A DNA stretch of 64,000 nt, taken from positions 1 to 64,000 of the forward strand of contig CAKZSV010000045.1 in the NCBI GenBank assembly GCA_937921485.1, read 5' to 3'. Position 1 is the first letter of the stretch. Every line of letters starts with the position of its first letter. Positions 55,814-64,000 of the stretch are shown piece by piece. Source of the stretch: an uncultured bacterium. GTDB taxonomy: Bacteria > Spirochaetota > UBA4802 > JAGODF01. The notes under the pieces were generated by a model. That model had not been told where the DNA came from. It did no database searches and saw only the letters and a list, made by a program, of their open reading frames with translations. The translations under genes and the position numbers were made by a program.

Positions 55814-57380
55814 TAAGATCCTTCAAAAGCATGTACTCGATGCCGTCAACCAGCGCCTGCCATGATGCCTCGATGATGTTTTCCGACACCCCCACCGTAC
55901 CCCAGTGCCTGGATTGGCGTTTCTGATCGATGAGTACCCGCACCGCCGCGCCCGTGCCCGCCTTTTCGTTCAGCACGCGCACCTTGTAATCGGTAAGCTG
56001 AATTTCGCTGATATCCGGATAGAATTTCACCAGCGCTTTTCTGACGGCGTTATCAAGCGCTTCAACCGGACCCTTGCCGTTTGCGGCAGTATGTTCAATC
56101 ACTCCATCAACTTCAACTTTGATGGTGGCCTCGCACACCATCTCACTCCCTTCAGTTTTTTCGGTGATGACGCGGAATCCATGGAGCACAAAAAACGGCT
56201 TATACTCTTTTGCCGAACGTCTGATGATGAGTTCAAACGAGCCTTCAGCCGCTTCAAACTGATATCCCTTATCTTCGAGGCATTTGATGCGGCGAAGAAT
56301 ATCTTTGGTCAGGTGAATGTCAGCGGGAAGCCTTATGCCCATTTCCTTCGCTTTGAATTCAATATTGCTCTTCCCGGCGAGCTCTGATATAATCACTTTT
56401 CTCCGGTTCCCCACCAATGACGGATTAATATGCTCATACGTACGGGTGTTTTTGCTCAATGCAGAGACATGGATGCCGCCCTTGTGCGCGAATGCGTTAT
56501 CACCCACAAATGGGGCACGCTCATTATGAGCGATATTCGCAATTTCACTGATAAGCCTGCTCGCTTCGGTGAGATGCACAAGCGAATCGGCGGAACTGCA
56601 GCCATACCCGAGTTTCAAAACAAGATTCGGCAAAAGAGACTCAAGATCGCAATTGCCGCAGCGCTCACCAAGGCCGTTCATCGTCCCCTGGACGGATACC
56701 GCGCCGGCCTCAACCGACACAAGGGAGTTCGCTACCGCAACTGCAGAATCGTTATGGAAATGAACGCCGATTTTCGTCCGGGTCGAGTCCACCACCGCAC
56801 GGACGATGCGCTCTGCATCGCGCACGAGCGTCCCGCCATTTGTGTCGCACAGCACCAGCATATCCGCTCCGCCCCGCTCTGCCGCGCTCAGCACTTCGAG
56901 TGCATACGCGGCGTTTTCCCCGAAACCATCGAAGAAATGCTCCGCATCCAAAAAAACCTCAAACCCCCTGTCTTTTAAAAACGCAACTGTGCCGTACACC
57001 AATTCAAGATTTTCTTCGAGGCTGATATTGAGCGCTTCACGCACCTGAAAATCCCATGATTTCGCAACTATTGTGGCAGTTCGCGCACCGGAATCAACCA
57101 GAGCCATCAGAAGTTCATCGCCCTCGTATGTTTTACCCGGCCGTTTCGTGGAACCGAATGCCGCAATTTTCGCATGAGAGAGATTGAGCTTTTGCACTTC
57201 TTTAAAGAAAAGCTCATCCTTGGGATTTGAACCCGGCCACCCGCCTTCGATATAATCAATCTTCAATCTGTCGAGTTCGCGGGCAATCCTCAGCTTATCC
57301 TGAAGTGAAAACGAAATCCCGACGCTCTGAGAACCGTCTCGCAAGGTGGTATCGTATATTATGATCTGTTTACCATTCAT
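55785..57380 (-). CDS. cimA: (R)-citramalate synthase
   Basis: 531 residues. Condenses acetyl-CoA with pyruvate, opening the threonine-independent route to isoleucine, known in Leptospira and methanogens. IIYDTTLRDGSQSVGISFSLQDKLRIA, DYIEGGWPGSNPKDE and DTNGGTLV belong to the HMG-CoA lyase-like TIM barrel; VHFHNDSAVAVANSLVSVEAGAVSVQGTMNGLGERCGN holds the metal-binding HxH. The G-W-P-G-S-N-P-K-D motif fits CimA rather than isopropylmalate synthase. The C-terminal LeuA-like regulatory domain (about 390-515) is complete. Neighbouring genes are unrelated to amino acid synthesis. Confidence 0.92.
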   Translation of the reverse strand: MNGKQIIIYDTTLRDGSQSVGISFSLQDKLRIARELDRLKIDYIEGGWPGSNPKDELFFKEVQKLNLSHAKIAAFGSTKRPGKTYEGDELLMALVDSGARTATIVAKSWDFQVREALNISLEENLELVYGTVAFLKDRGFEVFLDAEHFFDGFGENAAYALEVLSAAERGGADMLVLCDTNGGTLVRDAERIVRAVVDSTRTKIGVHFHNDSAVAVANSLVSVEAGAVSVQGTMNGLGERCGNCDLESLLPNLVLKLGYGCSSADSLVHLTEASRLISEIANIAHNERAPFVGDNAFAHKGGIHVSALSKNTRTYEHINPSLVGNRRKVIISELAGKSNIEFKAKEMGIRLPADIHLTKDILRRIKCLEDKGYQFEAAEGSFELIIRRSAKEYKPFFVLHGFRVITEKTEGSEMVCEATIKVEVDGVIEHTAANGKGPVEALDNAVRKALVKFYPDISEIQLTDYKVRVLNEKAGTGAAVRVLIDQKRQSRHWGTVGVSENIIEASWQALVDGIEYMLLKDLIDGEEVGKE

Positions 57381-57522
57381 ACTGTTTATCGTATTAATAT
57401 TTCATTTCCGGCGATTTGTATCCTCGGAAGATGTGTTATGCATTTTTTTAATTTTCCGCTCCGTTCTGAACTAATGAAATTGTTGTGCAGAATTGTCAAT
57501 TGTTTAGCGGAGTAAAATAATA

Positions 57523-57556
57523 AAAATCATCCCTCCGAAAATAGAGGGATGATTTT
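57523..57556. terminator. Bidirectional intrinsic terminator
   Basis: Perfect 13-bp stem AAAATCATCCCTC/GAGGGATGATTTT, 8-base loop, flanked by A and T runs. On the minus strand it lies 25 bases after the FecR-domain gene stop and ends that transcript. Confidence 0.85.
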
Positions 57557-57580
57557 GCAATATAGCAATTTCGTAGCAAA

Positions 57581-58678
57581 TCATTCAATAAATTCGCCCG
57601 TTTTCAGGTCGAGCTTTTTCCTTCCCTCCGGCGTGGTGATGCTGAGGCTGTTATCCCGGAGTTCAATTTTTCCGTCGCTTTGAATTTTTCTTCTCCAGCG
57701 AAGCGGCCCTTCCACCGAAGCGCAGAAAACGTAATCCCTTGAAGCAATATATATTTTATCTTCATGCGTAACCGGTTCGCCTATCACTTTCCACTCACCT
57801 TCGACTTTTCCGTTTTTAATAAAGTAAAAATCATACCGCGTCACCAGAAGGCTTCCGTCGGGCATAGGCTCCTCTTTTTCCCTGCGTATGATTTTTCTAA
57901 TCGCTTTTACCACCTCGGGCGTCTTGCGCTCAACTGCGATGATTTCCTCTTTTTCCCGTGTAAAATCCTCCGCTTTGAACTTGCTCACGTTTTTTTTGTC
58001 CACAGCAATCTCGGGGCGGGCCTTACGAAGCAGCGATTCCTCATCGACGGAACCGCTTCGGGAAAGAGCGGCAATAGCCTTTTCCACCTTCACTTCTGCC
58101 GCCTTTGTTTCTGCTTCGGTTATCACCACTTTCTGATTTTGTTCCAGCGATGAACCTGATTCGACAATCCGATCAACGCCGACTTTTTTCTCGAGCGTTT
58201 CAATTCGTCTGGCAACGCTTACTTTCCCGTTGTAGACTTTTATCCGCGTTGTTTTCTTTTTGTCCGCCTCAACCGTAAACAGCGTGCCCCGGACACCCGC
58301 AACAGCCGTGGGTGTCTTAATGAAAAAGCTTTCGTTTTTCATGAGTTTTTTGGGCCTGCAAAGCATTTTTCCTACATCAAGGCCCAGCATCACATTTTCC
58401 GTTTTTTCCTTTCGAAGAATCTGCGAAACTAAAAGTTTGGAATTTTCCTTGATTCGTATCATCGAATCTCCGATTTTCAGGTCGCACGAAGAATTCGCGC
58501 CGGTGAGAATCACATCGTTTTCTTTCAAAATATCGCCGATCTGCACATCCGCGTCATTTTTCTTCACCTCGCCCACAAAAAAGGTGATGGTTGCAAACTC
58601 ATCCTGCTCTTCAATAATTTTCGAGCACTGTACCAGCATAATAAGCAAAGGCAGAGATAGTACTGCTAATTTTTTCAT
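57581..58678 (-). CDS. FecR-domain lipoprotein
   Basis: 365 residues. Lipoprotein signal MKKLAVLSLPLLIMLVQC, then a FecR domain (about 25-160): ATITFFVGEVKKNDADVQIGDILKENDVILTGANSSCDLKIGDSMIRIKENSKL...TPTAVAGVRGTLFTVEAD, with the AGVRGT signature. A helical linker follows (170-260), and the last 90 residues are beta strands resembling PQQ/propeller blades (DKIYIASRDYVFCASVEGPLRWRRKI). Not part of an iron-uptake operon; stand-alone FecR lipoproteins are common in spirochaetes and are presumed periplasmic binders. It has its own terminator. Confidence 0.85.
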   Translation of the reverse strand: MKKLAVLSLPLLIMLVQCSKIIEEQDEFATITFFVGEVKKNDADVQIGDILKENDVILTGANSSCDLKIGDSMIRIKENSKLLVSQILRKEKTENVMLGLDVGKMLCRPKKLMKNESFFIKTPTAVAGVRGTLFTVEADKKKTTRIKVYNGKVSVARRIETLEKKVGVDRIVESGSSLEQNQKVVITEAETKAAEVKVEKAIAALSRSGSVDEESLLRKARPEIAVDKKNVSKFKAEDFTREKEEIIAVERKTPEVVKAIRKIIRREKEEPMPDGSLLVTRYDFYFIKNGKVEGEWKVIGEPVTHEDKIYIASRDYVFCASVEGPLRWRRKIQSDGKIELRDNSLSITTPEGRKKLDLKTGEFIE

Positions 58679-58736
58679 ATCATAACCCCCATATTATTAT
58701 CATTTCTTCCTTAAAGACAACACTTTAATTTTCATT

Positions 58737-58798
58737 GATTATGGACACCTCTTAAAACCGCTTTCATCCTTAAAAACAGTTTTTAAAAGTTCCCTTAT
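58737..58798. repeat. Complete copy of the dispersed palindromic repeat
   Basis: 62 bases: GATTATGGACACCTCTTAAA...ACCGCTTTCATCCTTAAAAA...CAGTTTTTAAAAGTTCCCTT-AT. Best reference copy; the 36753 copy is its near-identical inverse. The rest of the 58679-59003 gap is A/T rich and non-coding and should hold the promoter of the FecR gene. Confidence 0.85.
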
Positions 58799-59003
58799 GT
58801 CGTTTTCCACCAAAATTGCTCAATTAAATCATTATCACATGAATATATACATTTTACTGCAATACCTATCAGGAAATGCAATTAATTTTATACTCAGAAA
58901 ATAATTTACTGAAAAACCATTAATCTGCCATAATTATTGCATTTTTACACCAGTATAATCCGGGGATAATGAGGGATAATGCCCTGGAGGGAATGCAGCA
59001 AGC

Positions 59004-60032
59004 TCACTTAATAAGCTTCCTCGGGTTTTTGTAATCTCCATTGCCAATGATTTCAAAATGGAGGTGAGGCCCGGTTGAATTTCCGGTATTGCCGCCTTTG
59101 GCGATAAACTGCCCCTGCTTCACATACTGGCCATTGCGAACCGATATCCTTGAAAGGTGTCCGTAGAGGGTCTTCCAGCCGCCGGGATGCGAAATGATGA
59201 CGGTCCGTCCATATCCGCCGAGCCAGCCGGTATAGGTCACTTTCCCGAATTTTGCTGCGCGAACCCATCCATAATTGCAGTATATGTCAAGACCCTTATG
59301 AAAGTGCACTTCATTGAAAATGGGATGATTGCGCCATCCATACCCGCTGGTCACTGCGTGTTTTTGCAGGGTTGGCCAGATGAATCCTCGCACGAGGTTT
59401 TGAGGTTTTACATCCGGAATAAACAGATACTGCTCAGGCTGGATGAAATCGACATTTCGTATATCATTGGCCGCGACAATCTTCTCAACAGAAACACGAA
59501 ATCGCTTCGCCACAGATGCAAGCTGCTCGTTTTTTTTCACCTGATACACAATTCCGTCTTTCGCTGGAATTTTCAACACTGAGCCCACCGCCACCAGGTC
59601 GAAGGAATTGAGATTGTTGCTCCCGCAAATAGTTTCCATGGAAACGCCGTACATTCTGGCGATTTTGCTTATTGTTTCCCCCTGCTTCACGCGGTGCGTT
59701 TTAATTTCAATTTTCCTTACATTCTCGACAGGGTCGGAATACTCGGTATCCCTCGCGCTGAGGATGCGGTGTTTCACTTCATCATCGGTCTCCGCTTTCC
59801 CCTCGGCAGAGGGAGCTCCGGCAGGGATAATCGGTTTTACCACGAAAAAAAGTGCAAGGCAGACCACGCACGCACATACCCATATTGCCGCTTTTGCTGC
59901 TGATTTGGAGCATACGCTGATCTTTTTTAGAATTATTTTATTTTCCCCTCGATAGAGAAGCAGAATTTCATTATACACAACTGAGATCGAAAAACGGCCG
60001 ATTGTGAGAGGTTTGGAAAATATTTTTTTCAT
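59004..60032 (-). CDS. LysM-M23 peptidoglycan endopeptidase
   Basis: 342 residues. One N-terminal transmembrane helix (about 46-66), two LysM domains (about 112-155: THRVKQGETISKIARMYGVSMETICGSNNL; and 160-205: YQVKKNEQLASVAKRFRVSVEKIVAANDI) for wall binding, then a complete M23 domain: SGYGWRNHPIF, FHKGLDIYC, LYGHLSRISV and GNSTGPHLHFEI, so all zinc and catalytic residues are present, unlike the M23 protein at 30205. It lies downstream of the bactofilin gene on the same strand; M23/bactofilin pairs set cell shape in other bacteria. Confidence 0.92.
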   Translation of the reverse strand: MKKIFSKPLTIGRFSISVVYNEILLLYRGENKIILKKISVCSKSAAKAAIWVCACVVCLALFFVVKPIIPAGAPSAEGKAETDDEVKHRILSARDTEYSDPVENVRKIEIKTHRVKQGETISKIARMYGVSMETICGSNNLNSFDLVAVGSVLKIPAKDGIVYQVKKNEQLASVAKRFRVSVEKIVAANDIRNVDFIQPEQYLFIPDVKPQNLVRGFIWPTLQKHAVTSGYGWRNHPIFNEVHFHKGLDIYCNYGWVRAAKFGKVTYTGWLGGYGRTVIISHPGGWKTLYGHLSRISVRNGQYVKQGQFIAKGGNTGNSTGPHLHFEIIGNGDYKNPRKLIK

Positions 60033-60246
60033 ACTATTATTTCTTTCACAATAATGTGAATGACATTGTAAATCACGCTGACAACAACCCGCTCGTTAAC
60101 TCTTGATTTTTTCGGAAAAAGGCTCGCTTTTCCCTGAATCTGCACAATTACCAAATGACGAATCCGCACATGCAATACTACCAATCTGCGGATATATTTA
60201 TTATCGGAAAAGGTTATTCCGTTTTATACTTTTTTCGGGCTTCCTT

Positions 60247-60639
60247 TCAGGATTTTGGCTCCACGCCGTAGGAATCCTCTATGAGCTTTTTCACATCTTT
60301 TTTATGCCCACCCGTAATGGTAATATGACCCTGTGCGATGACACCCCGCTGGATGCTCAAAGTCGGCGTAATGATATCTCCCAGAACCCTTCCGGTCTCA
60401 AGGAGCCGAACTTCGTCATCGGCGGATATATTTCCAATAACCGTGCCTGCAACAACAACTGATTTGGCGTTGATATTTGTCTTCACCTTGCCGGTTTCGC
60501 CGACCACCAGCTCGTCATCGGTTTTGATTTCACCTTCAAATTTTCCATCTACCCGAAGCGATCCGCTGATGTAGAATTTTCCTTCAAAGACAGAACCTTC
60601 GCCGATGGTGCTGTTGATAATATCGCTTTTTCCAGCCAT
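60247..60639 (-). CDS. Bactofilin
   Basis: 130 residues made of a right-handed beta-helix of short repeats: EGKFYISGSLRVDGKFEGEIKTDDELVVGETGKVKTNINAKSVVVAGTVIGNISADDEVRLLETGRVLGDIITPTLSIQRGVIAQGHI. Bactofilins polymerise without nucleotide into filaments under the membrane and position wall enzymes. The adjacent LysM-M23 gene is the usual partner. The 213-base gap between them (60033-60246) holds no gene. Confidence 0.95.
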   Translation of the reverse strand: MAGKSDIINSTIGEGSVFEGKFYISGSLRVDGKFEGEIKTDDELVVGETGKVKTNINAKSVVVAGTVIGNISADDEVRLLETGRVLGDIITPTLSIQRGVIAQGHITITGGHKKDVKKLIEDSYGVEPKS

Positions 60640-60723
60640 TGTGTGTACCTCGGTTTTAAGTATCTTTACGTCAAATACGCAAAATCATGCATATTATCTT
60701 CAGGGATCTTTGAAAAACTATAT

Positions 60724-61980
60724 TTACATCCGAAATTCTTTTTTCCCCGCTTCCTTTCCAATGTTTCCTATGGAAACCATCGTAAGGGTTTTGTCCTTAA
60801 GCAAACGCCGTGACACCCGCGTCACGTCGTCGATTTCAATCCTGTCGATCTGTTCCACTATTTCCTGAAAGGGAATGCAGCGCCCGTAGTTCATTTCGTT
60901 TCGCGCAAGCTGTCCCATACGAACTTCCGTACTCTCAAGGCTCAGGGCAATATTTCCTTTCATATAGCTTTTAGTATCGTTCAGCTCTTCTGGAGACACG
61001 CCGTATTCAACAACCTGTCTGCACTCCTGAAGAATAAGGTCGACCACCTTGCTGAAATTTTCCGGCGATGTCCCGCAGTATATTCCAAAAAGACCGGTAT
61101 CTTCATACGTCGAGTGAAACGAATAAATTGAATAGCACAGGCCTTCTTTCTCGCGTATGTTCTGAAAAAGCCTGGACGACATACTGCCCCCCAGGAGGGT
61201 ACTCAATGCAAACAAAGCCCACCTGTCATCGTCGTTTTTATTAACGCCCTCGACTCCGATACAAAAATGGACTTGCTCGAGGTCCCGATGGATATGCCTC
61301 CACGATTCGGGCGATTTGAGCCCCGTACCGGGAAACTCAATTTTTTTCTTCTCTGAATTTTTCCGAAAACACCGATCTATCTGGCGCTTTGCCAGTTCGA
61401 TATCGAAATTGCCCGCAATGACAAACAGACAGTTCGTATCGAAATAGTGATTGCCGAAAAAATCAACCAATTTTTTTCTCGATGTTTCTTTAATGCTGTT
61501 GCTGTTTCCGACAATGGGGTGCGCCAGCGGGTGTCCGGAAAGAACAGTTTCGATGAAATGGTCGTGTACGAGTTCATCAGGAGTATCCTCATACATCCGG
61601 ATTTCTTCCAGAATAACATTCTTTTCTTTCTCAAGTTCTTCCCCGTCGAAAAGGGAATTGTAGTACATGTCGGATAGAATTTCCACCGTCAGCGGCAGAT
61701 GTTCGGAAATTACGTTTATATAGTAGCAGGTGTATTCTCTGTTGGTCGCGGCATTGTGCTGACCTCCCACCCGGTCAACCATTCTGGCAATATCGCAGGC
61801 GGAATATCGCTTTGTTCCTTTAAAAAGCATGTGCTCGATGAAGTGGGCATACCCATAGTACGGCGGATGTTCATGCCGCGACCCGACTCTCACCCATAGA
61901 CCTGCGGAAATGGACACGACGCCCTCAATGGGTTCAAGGAGAACGGTAATGCCGCTGTCCGTCGTGTATTTTTCAACCAT
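60724..61980 (-). CDS. M16-family zinc peptidase
   Basis: 418 residues from the ATG at 61980 (GCAGGGGCG upstream). Inverted zinc motif HFIEH (residues 46-50) and the distal glutamate in KNVILEEIRMYEDTPDE; second half with SSRLFQNIREKEGLCYSIYSF is the R/Y-containing substrate region. One catalytic and one inactive domain, the size of processing-peptidase-like bacterial M16B enzymes. In many bacteria this gene follows pnp, as here, possibly in one transcript. Confidence 0.93.
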   Translation of the reverse strand: MVEKYTTDSGITVLLEPIEGVVSISAGLWVRVGSRHEHPPYYGYAHFIEHMLFKGTKRYSACDIARMVDRVGGQHNAATNREYTCYYINVISEHLPLTVEILSDMYYNSLFDGEELEKEKNVILEEIRMYEDTPDELVHDHFIETVLSGHPLAHPIVGNSNSIKETSRKKLVDFFGNHYFDTNCLFVIAGNFDIELAKRQIDRCFRKNSEKKKIEFPGTGLKSPESWRHIHRDLEQVHFCIGVEGVNKNDDDRWALFALSTLLGGSMSSRLFQNIREKEGLCYSIYSFHSTYEDTGLFGIYCGTSPENFSKVVDLILQECRQVVEYGVSPEELNDTKSYMKGNIALSLESTEVRMGQLARNEMNYGRCIPFQEIVEQIDRIEIDDVTRVSRRLLKDKTLTMVSIGNIGKEAGKKEFRM

Positions 61981-62066
61981 TATCGCCCCTGCGCGCAATC
62001 TGCTTCCGCTGTCACATAATCATTCAATCAGCCGGATTGTGCCTGCCTGTCACTTACCGAAGAACA

Positions 62067-64000
62067 TCAACCCTTATAGTCGAGAGCATCCTTTCTGCTT
62101 AAATCTATTCTTCCGATTTTATCGATCCCGACAACCTTCACATAGATTACATCTCCTTCCTTCACCACATCGCTCACGCTGTTAACCTTCTTATGGTCAA
62201 GCTTGGAAATATGCACCAGGCCTTCCTTGCCTCGAAGGATCTCAACGAACGCGCCGTATTCCATCACGCGTTTTACCACGCCGCGGTAAATCTTACCAAC
62301 TTCAACCTCTTCGATGATGGAGCGAATGATTTCCAGCGCACTTTCAAGGGACTTCTGATCCTGTCCTGAAATCGTCACTGTCCCGTCATTGTCGATATTG
62401 ATGTCCGCCTTCGTTTCCTCAACAATGCCCTTAATCACTCGCCCGCCGGGGCCGATGACATCGCCTATTTTATCCACGGGCACCTGGATTTTCACTATGC
62501 GCGGCGCAAATGGGGAAAGCTGTTTTTCCGGCTCTTTCACCACCTGCTGCATAATATTCAATATATGAAGTCTGCCTTCACGTGCCTGCTCGAGCGCCTC
62601 TTTCATAATCGCCGGCGTGATTCCTTCGATTTTTATATCCATCTGAAATGCCGTAATTCCCGTATCGGTGCCGGCAACTTTGAAGTCCATATCGCCGAGG
62701 TGATCCTCAATCCCTAAAATATCGCTCAGGATGCTGTACTTGTCGCCTTCCATCACAAGGCCCATCGCGATACCGGCAACAGCGCTTTTGACTGGAATTC
62801 CCGCATTGAAAAGCGCAAGCGAACCGGAACAGACCGACGCCATGGAAGATGAACCGTTCGATTCGAGAATTTCAGACACCACGCGGATGGTGTAGGGAAA
62901 ATCCCTTTCATCCGGAATGATGTACTCCAGCGCCCGTTCTGCAAGCATTCCGTGACCAATCTCCCGCCTTCCGGTTCCGCCCACGCGACCGGTTTCTCCT
63001 ACGGAAAAAGGAGGAAAGTTATAGTGCAGCATAAACCGTTTCGAGGTTTCTCCTTCAATTGAATCTATCTTCTGCGAATCGGTTACGCTTCCAAGCGTCA
63101 CCACCCCAAGGCTCTGCGTTTGTCCTCTCGTAAAAACGGATGACCCATGCGCGCGCGGCAATACACCAACCATGATGTCAATGGGACGGATTTCCTTAAG
63201 TCCTCTTCCATCGGGGCGCTGTTTCTTTTCCAGAATATTTTTCCGAACAATTTCCTTGTCGATGTCATCCGCAATCGATCTTGCCTGTCCGATTGTTTCG
63301 GGAAATTGTTCTTTGTTTTCTTCAGCTATCCGCTTGACGATTTCATCGAATTTTCTTTCCCGCGCTTTCTTTTCTTTGATGTTTTCCAACGCGTTAATAT
63401 CCGCGAAATATCTTTCACGAACCAATTTCTCAAGCGCTTCATCCTTCAGCACGGGAGTGTACTCAAACGCGGGCTTTCCGTTTTTCTCTGAAAATTCCTT
63501 GATTTTAGAACATATTTTTTTAATGTTCTCGTGGGCGAGTTCAACCGCCTCGATCATTTCCGCTTCAGATACATTGTTTGCTTTACCCTCGATCATAGTG
63601 ACCGCCCGTTCGGTACCCGCAACCACCAGATCGATATCGCTCTTTTCTGTTTCGCCGAATGTGGGATTGATCAGCCACTTTCCGCCGATTCTTCCCACCC
63701 GAACCGAGCCGACAGGTCCTTTAAACGGAAGGCCTGAAATGGACAGAGCCGATGAGGCGGCGTTGATAGCCATCACATCAGTCTGCGTTTCCGAATCCGA
63801 AGAAAAAACATAGATGATGATCTGGACTTCGTTCACGAAATCTTTCGGGAAAAGCGGTCGGATGGGCCTGTCCACAAGCCTGCTCGTGAGAACTTCTTTG
63901 TCGCTCGGACGACCTTCGCGTTTGATGTATCCGCCGGGAAATTTCCCCGCGGCATAATATTTCTCCCGATAGTCAACCGTGAGAGGAAAGAAATCCTGAC
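62067..64000 (-). CDS. pnp: Polyribonucleotide nucleotidyltransferase, 3' part
   Basis: Runs off the right edge; about 644 residues of an expected 700 are visible. 3'-5' phosphorolytic RNA degradation. Upstream of 63875 the frame continues in QDFFPLTVDYREKYYAAGKFPGGYIKREGR. Second RNase PH domain IMVGVLPRAHGSSVFTRGQTQSLGVVTLGS and MLHYNFPPFSVGETGRVGGTGRREIGHGMLAERAL; then the KH domain (VDKIGDVIGPGGRVIKGIVEET) and the C-terminal S1 domain (GKIYRGVVKRVMEYGAFVEILRGKEGLVHISKLD). The M16 peptidase gene follows after 86 bases. Confidence 0.97.
   Translation of the reverse strand, partial: QDFFPLTVDYREKYYAAGKFPGGYIKREGRPSDKEVLTSRLVDRPIRPLFPKDFVNEVQIIIYVFSSDSETQTDVMAINAASSALSISGLPFKGPVGSVRVGRIGGKWLINPTFGETEKSDIDLVVAGTERAVTMIEGKANNVSEAEMIEAVELAHENIKKICSKIKEFSEKNGKPAFEYTPVLKDEALEKLVRERYFADINALENIKEKKARERKFDEIVKRIAEENKEQFPETIGQARSIADDIDKEIVRKNILEKKQRPDGRGLKEIRPIDIMVGVLPRAHGSSVFTRGQTQSLGVVTLGSVTDSQKIDSIEGETSKRFMLHYNFPPFSVGETGRVGGTGRREIGHGMLAERALEYIIPDERDFPYTIRVVSEILESNGSSSMASVCSGSLALFNAGIPVKSAVAGIAMGLVMEGDKYSILSDILGIEDHLGDMDFKVAGTDTGITAFQMDIKIEGITPAIMKEALEQAREGRLHILNIMQQVVKEPEKQLSPFAPRIVKIQVPVDKIGDVIGPGGRVIKGIVEETKADINIDNDGTVTISGQDQKSLESALEIIRSIIEEVEVGKIYRGVVKRVMEYGAFVEILRGKEGLVHISKLDHKKVNSVSDVVKEGDVIYVKVVGIDKIGRIDLSRKDALDYKG

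Overview
The window looks like chromosome of a free-living or commensal spirochaete (phylum Spirochaetota), probably from an uncultured or little-studied lineage. Pointers are a spiro-SPASM type radical SAM protein, a pyrophosphate-type phosphofructokinase, a class I adenylate cyclase with cyclic-nucleotide receptors, an abundance of secreted lipoproteins, beta-barrels, FN3/Ig-like and TPR proteins with a Gram-negative envelope, and a citramalate synthase. The placement comes from protein families read by eye, not from a marker-gene tree. No rRNA, phage, complete insertion sequence or CRISPR array is visible; one tRNA (Phe) is present.

Layout. 1-7.2 kb: coiled-coil proteins and a roughly 1630-residue Ig-like/propeller surface lipoprotein that is split by a single-base frameshift at an A AAA AAC heptamer, preceded by a beta-barrel gene. 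7.2-9.6 kb: serine acetyltransferase operon, a 41-residue lipoprotein and tRNA-Phe. 9.6-15 kb: TPR and FN3-type periplasmic proteins. 15.2-20 kb: TetR regulator, TelA/XpaC pair, DJ-1 family protein and a two-domain cyclic-nucleotide-binding protein. 20.1-26.3 kb: one operon for a LolA-like protein, two FtsX-type permeases, an ABC ATPase and an outer-membrane barrel, followed by a decayed DUF4160 gene. 26.3-29.8 kb: PPi-type phosphofructokinase and the two subunits of an ADP-forming acyl-CoA synthetase. 30.2-36.5 kb: M23 protein, class I adenylate cyclase, STAS/zinc-ribbon protein and membrane sensor. 37-43.1 kb: chemotaxis receptor, then purD-nadK-recN-metallopeptidase. 43.1-49.4 kb: acylphosphatase, barrel, CsgG-like lipoprotein, atypical response regulator, stand-alone DbpA domain, methyltransferase and SET-domain protein. 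49.4-64 kb: surE, TPR, a PseG-like/SpsF/spiro-SPASM cluster, SurA-like chaperone, murI, cimA, FecR lipoprotein, LysM-M23 plus bactofilin, M16 protease and the 3' part of pnp.

How the parts work together. Much of the window serves the envelope: precursor supply (murI), wall hydrolysis and shape (two M23 proteins, bactofilin), outer-membrane protein folding (SurA-like) and a lipoprotein or lipid export system (20.8-26.1 kb). Signalling is represented by cAMP synthesis (31.5 kb) and a plausible cAMP reader (18.6 kb), a chemotaxis receptor, a STAS pathway and an OmpR-like regulator with a degraded receiver. A short dispersed palindromic repeat of about 62 bp (four clear copies or parts) lies in the intergenic spaces and in one case supplies the stop codon of a truncated secreted-protein gene.
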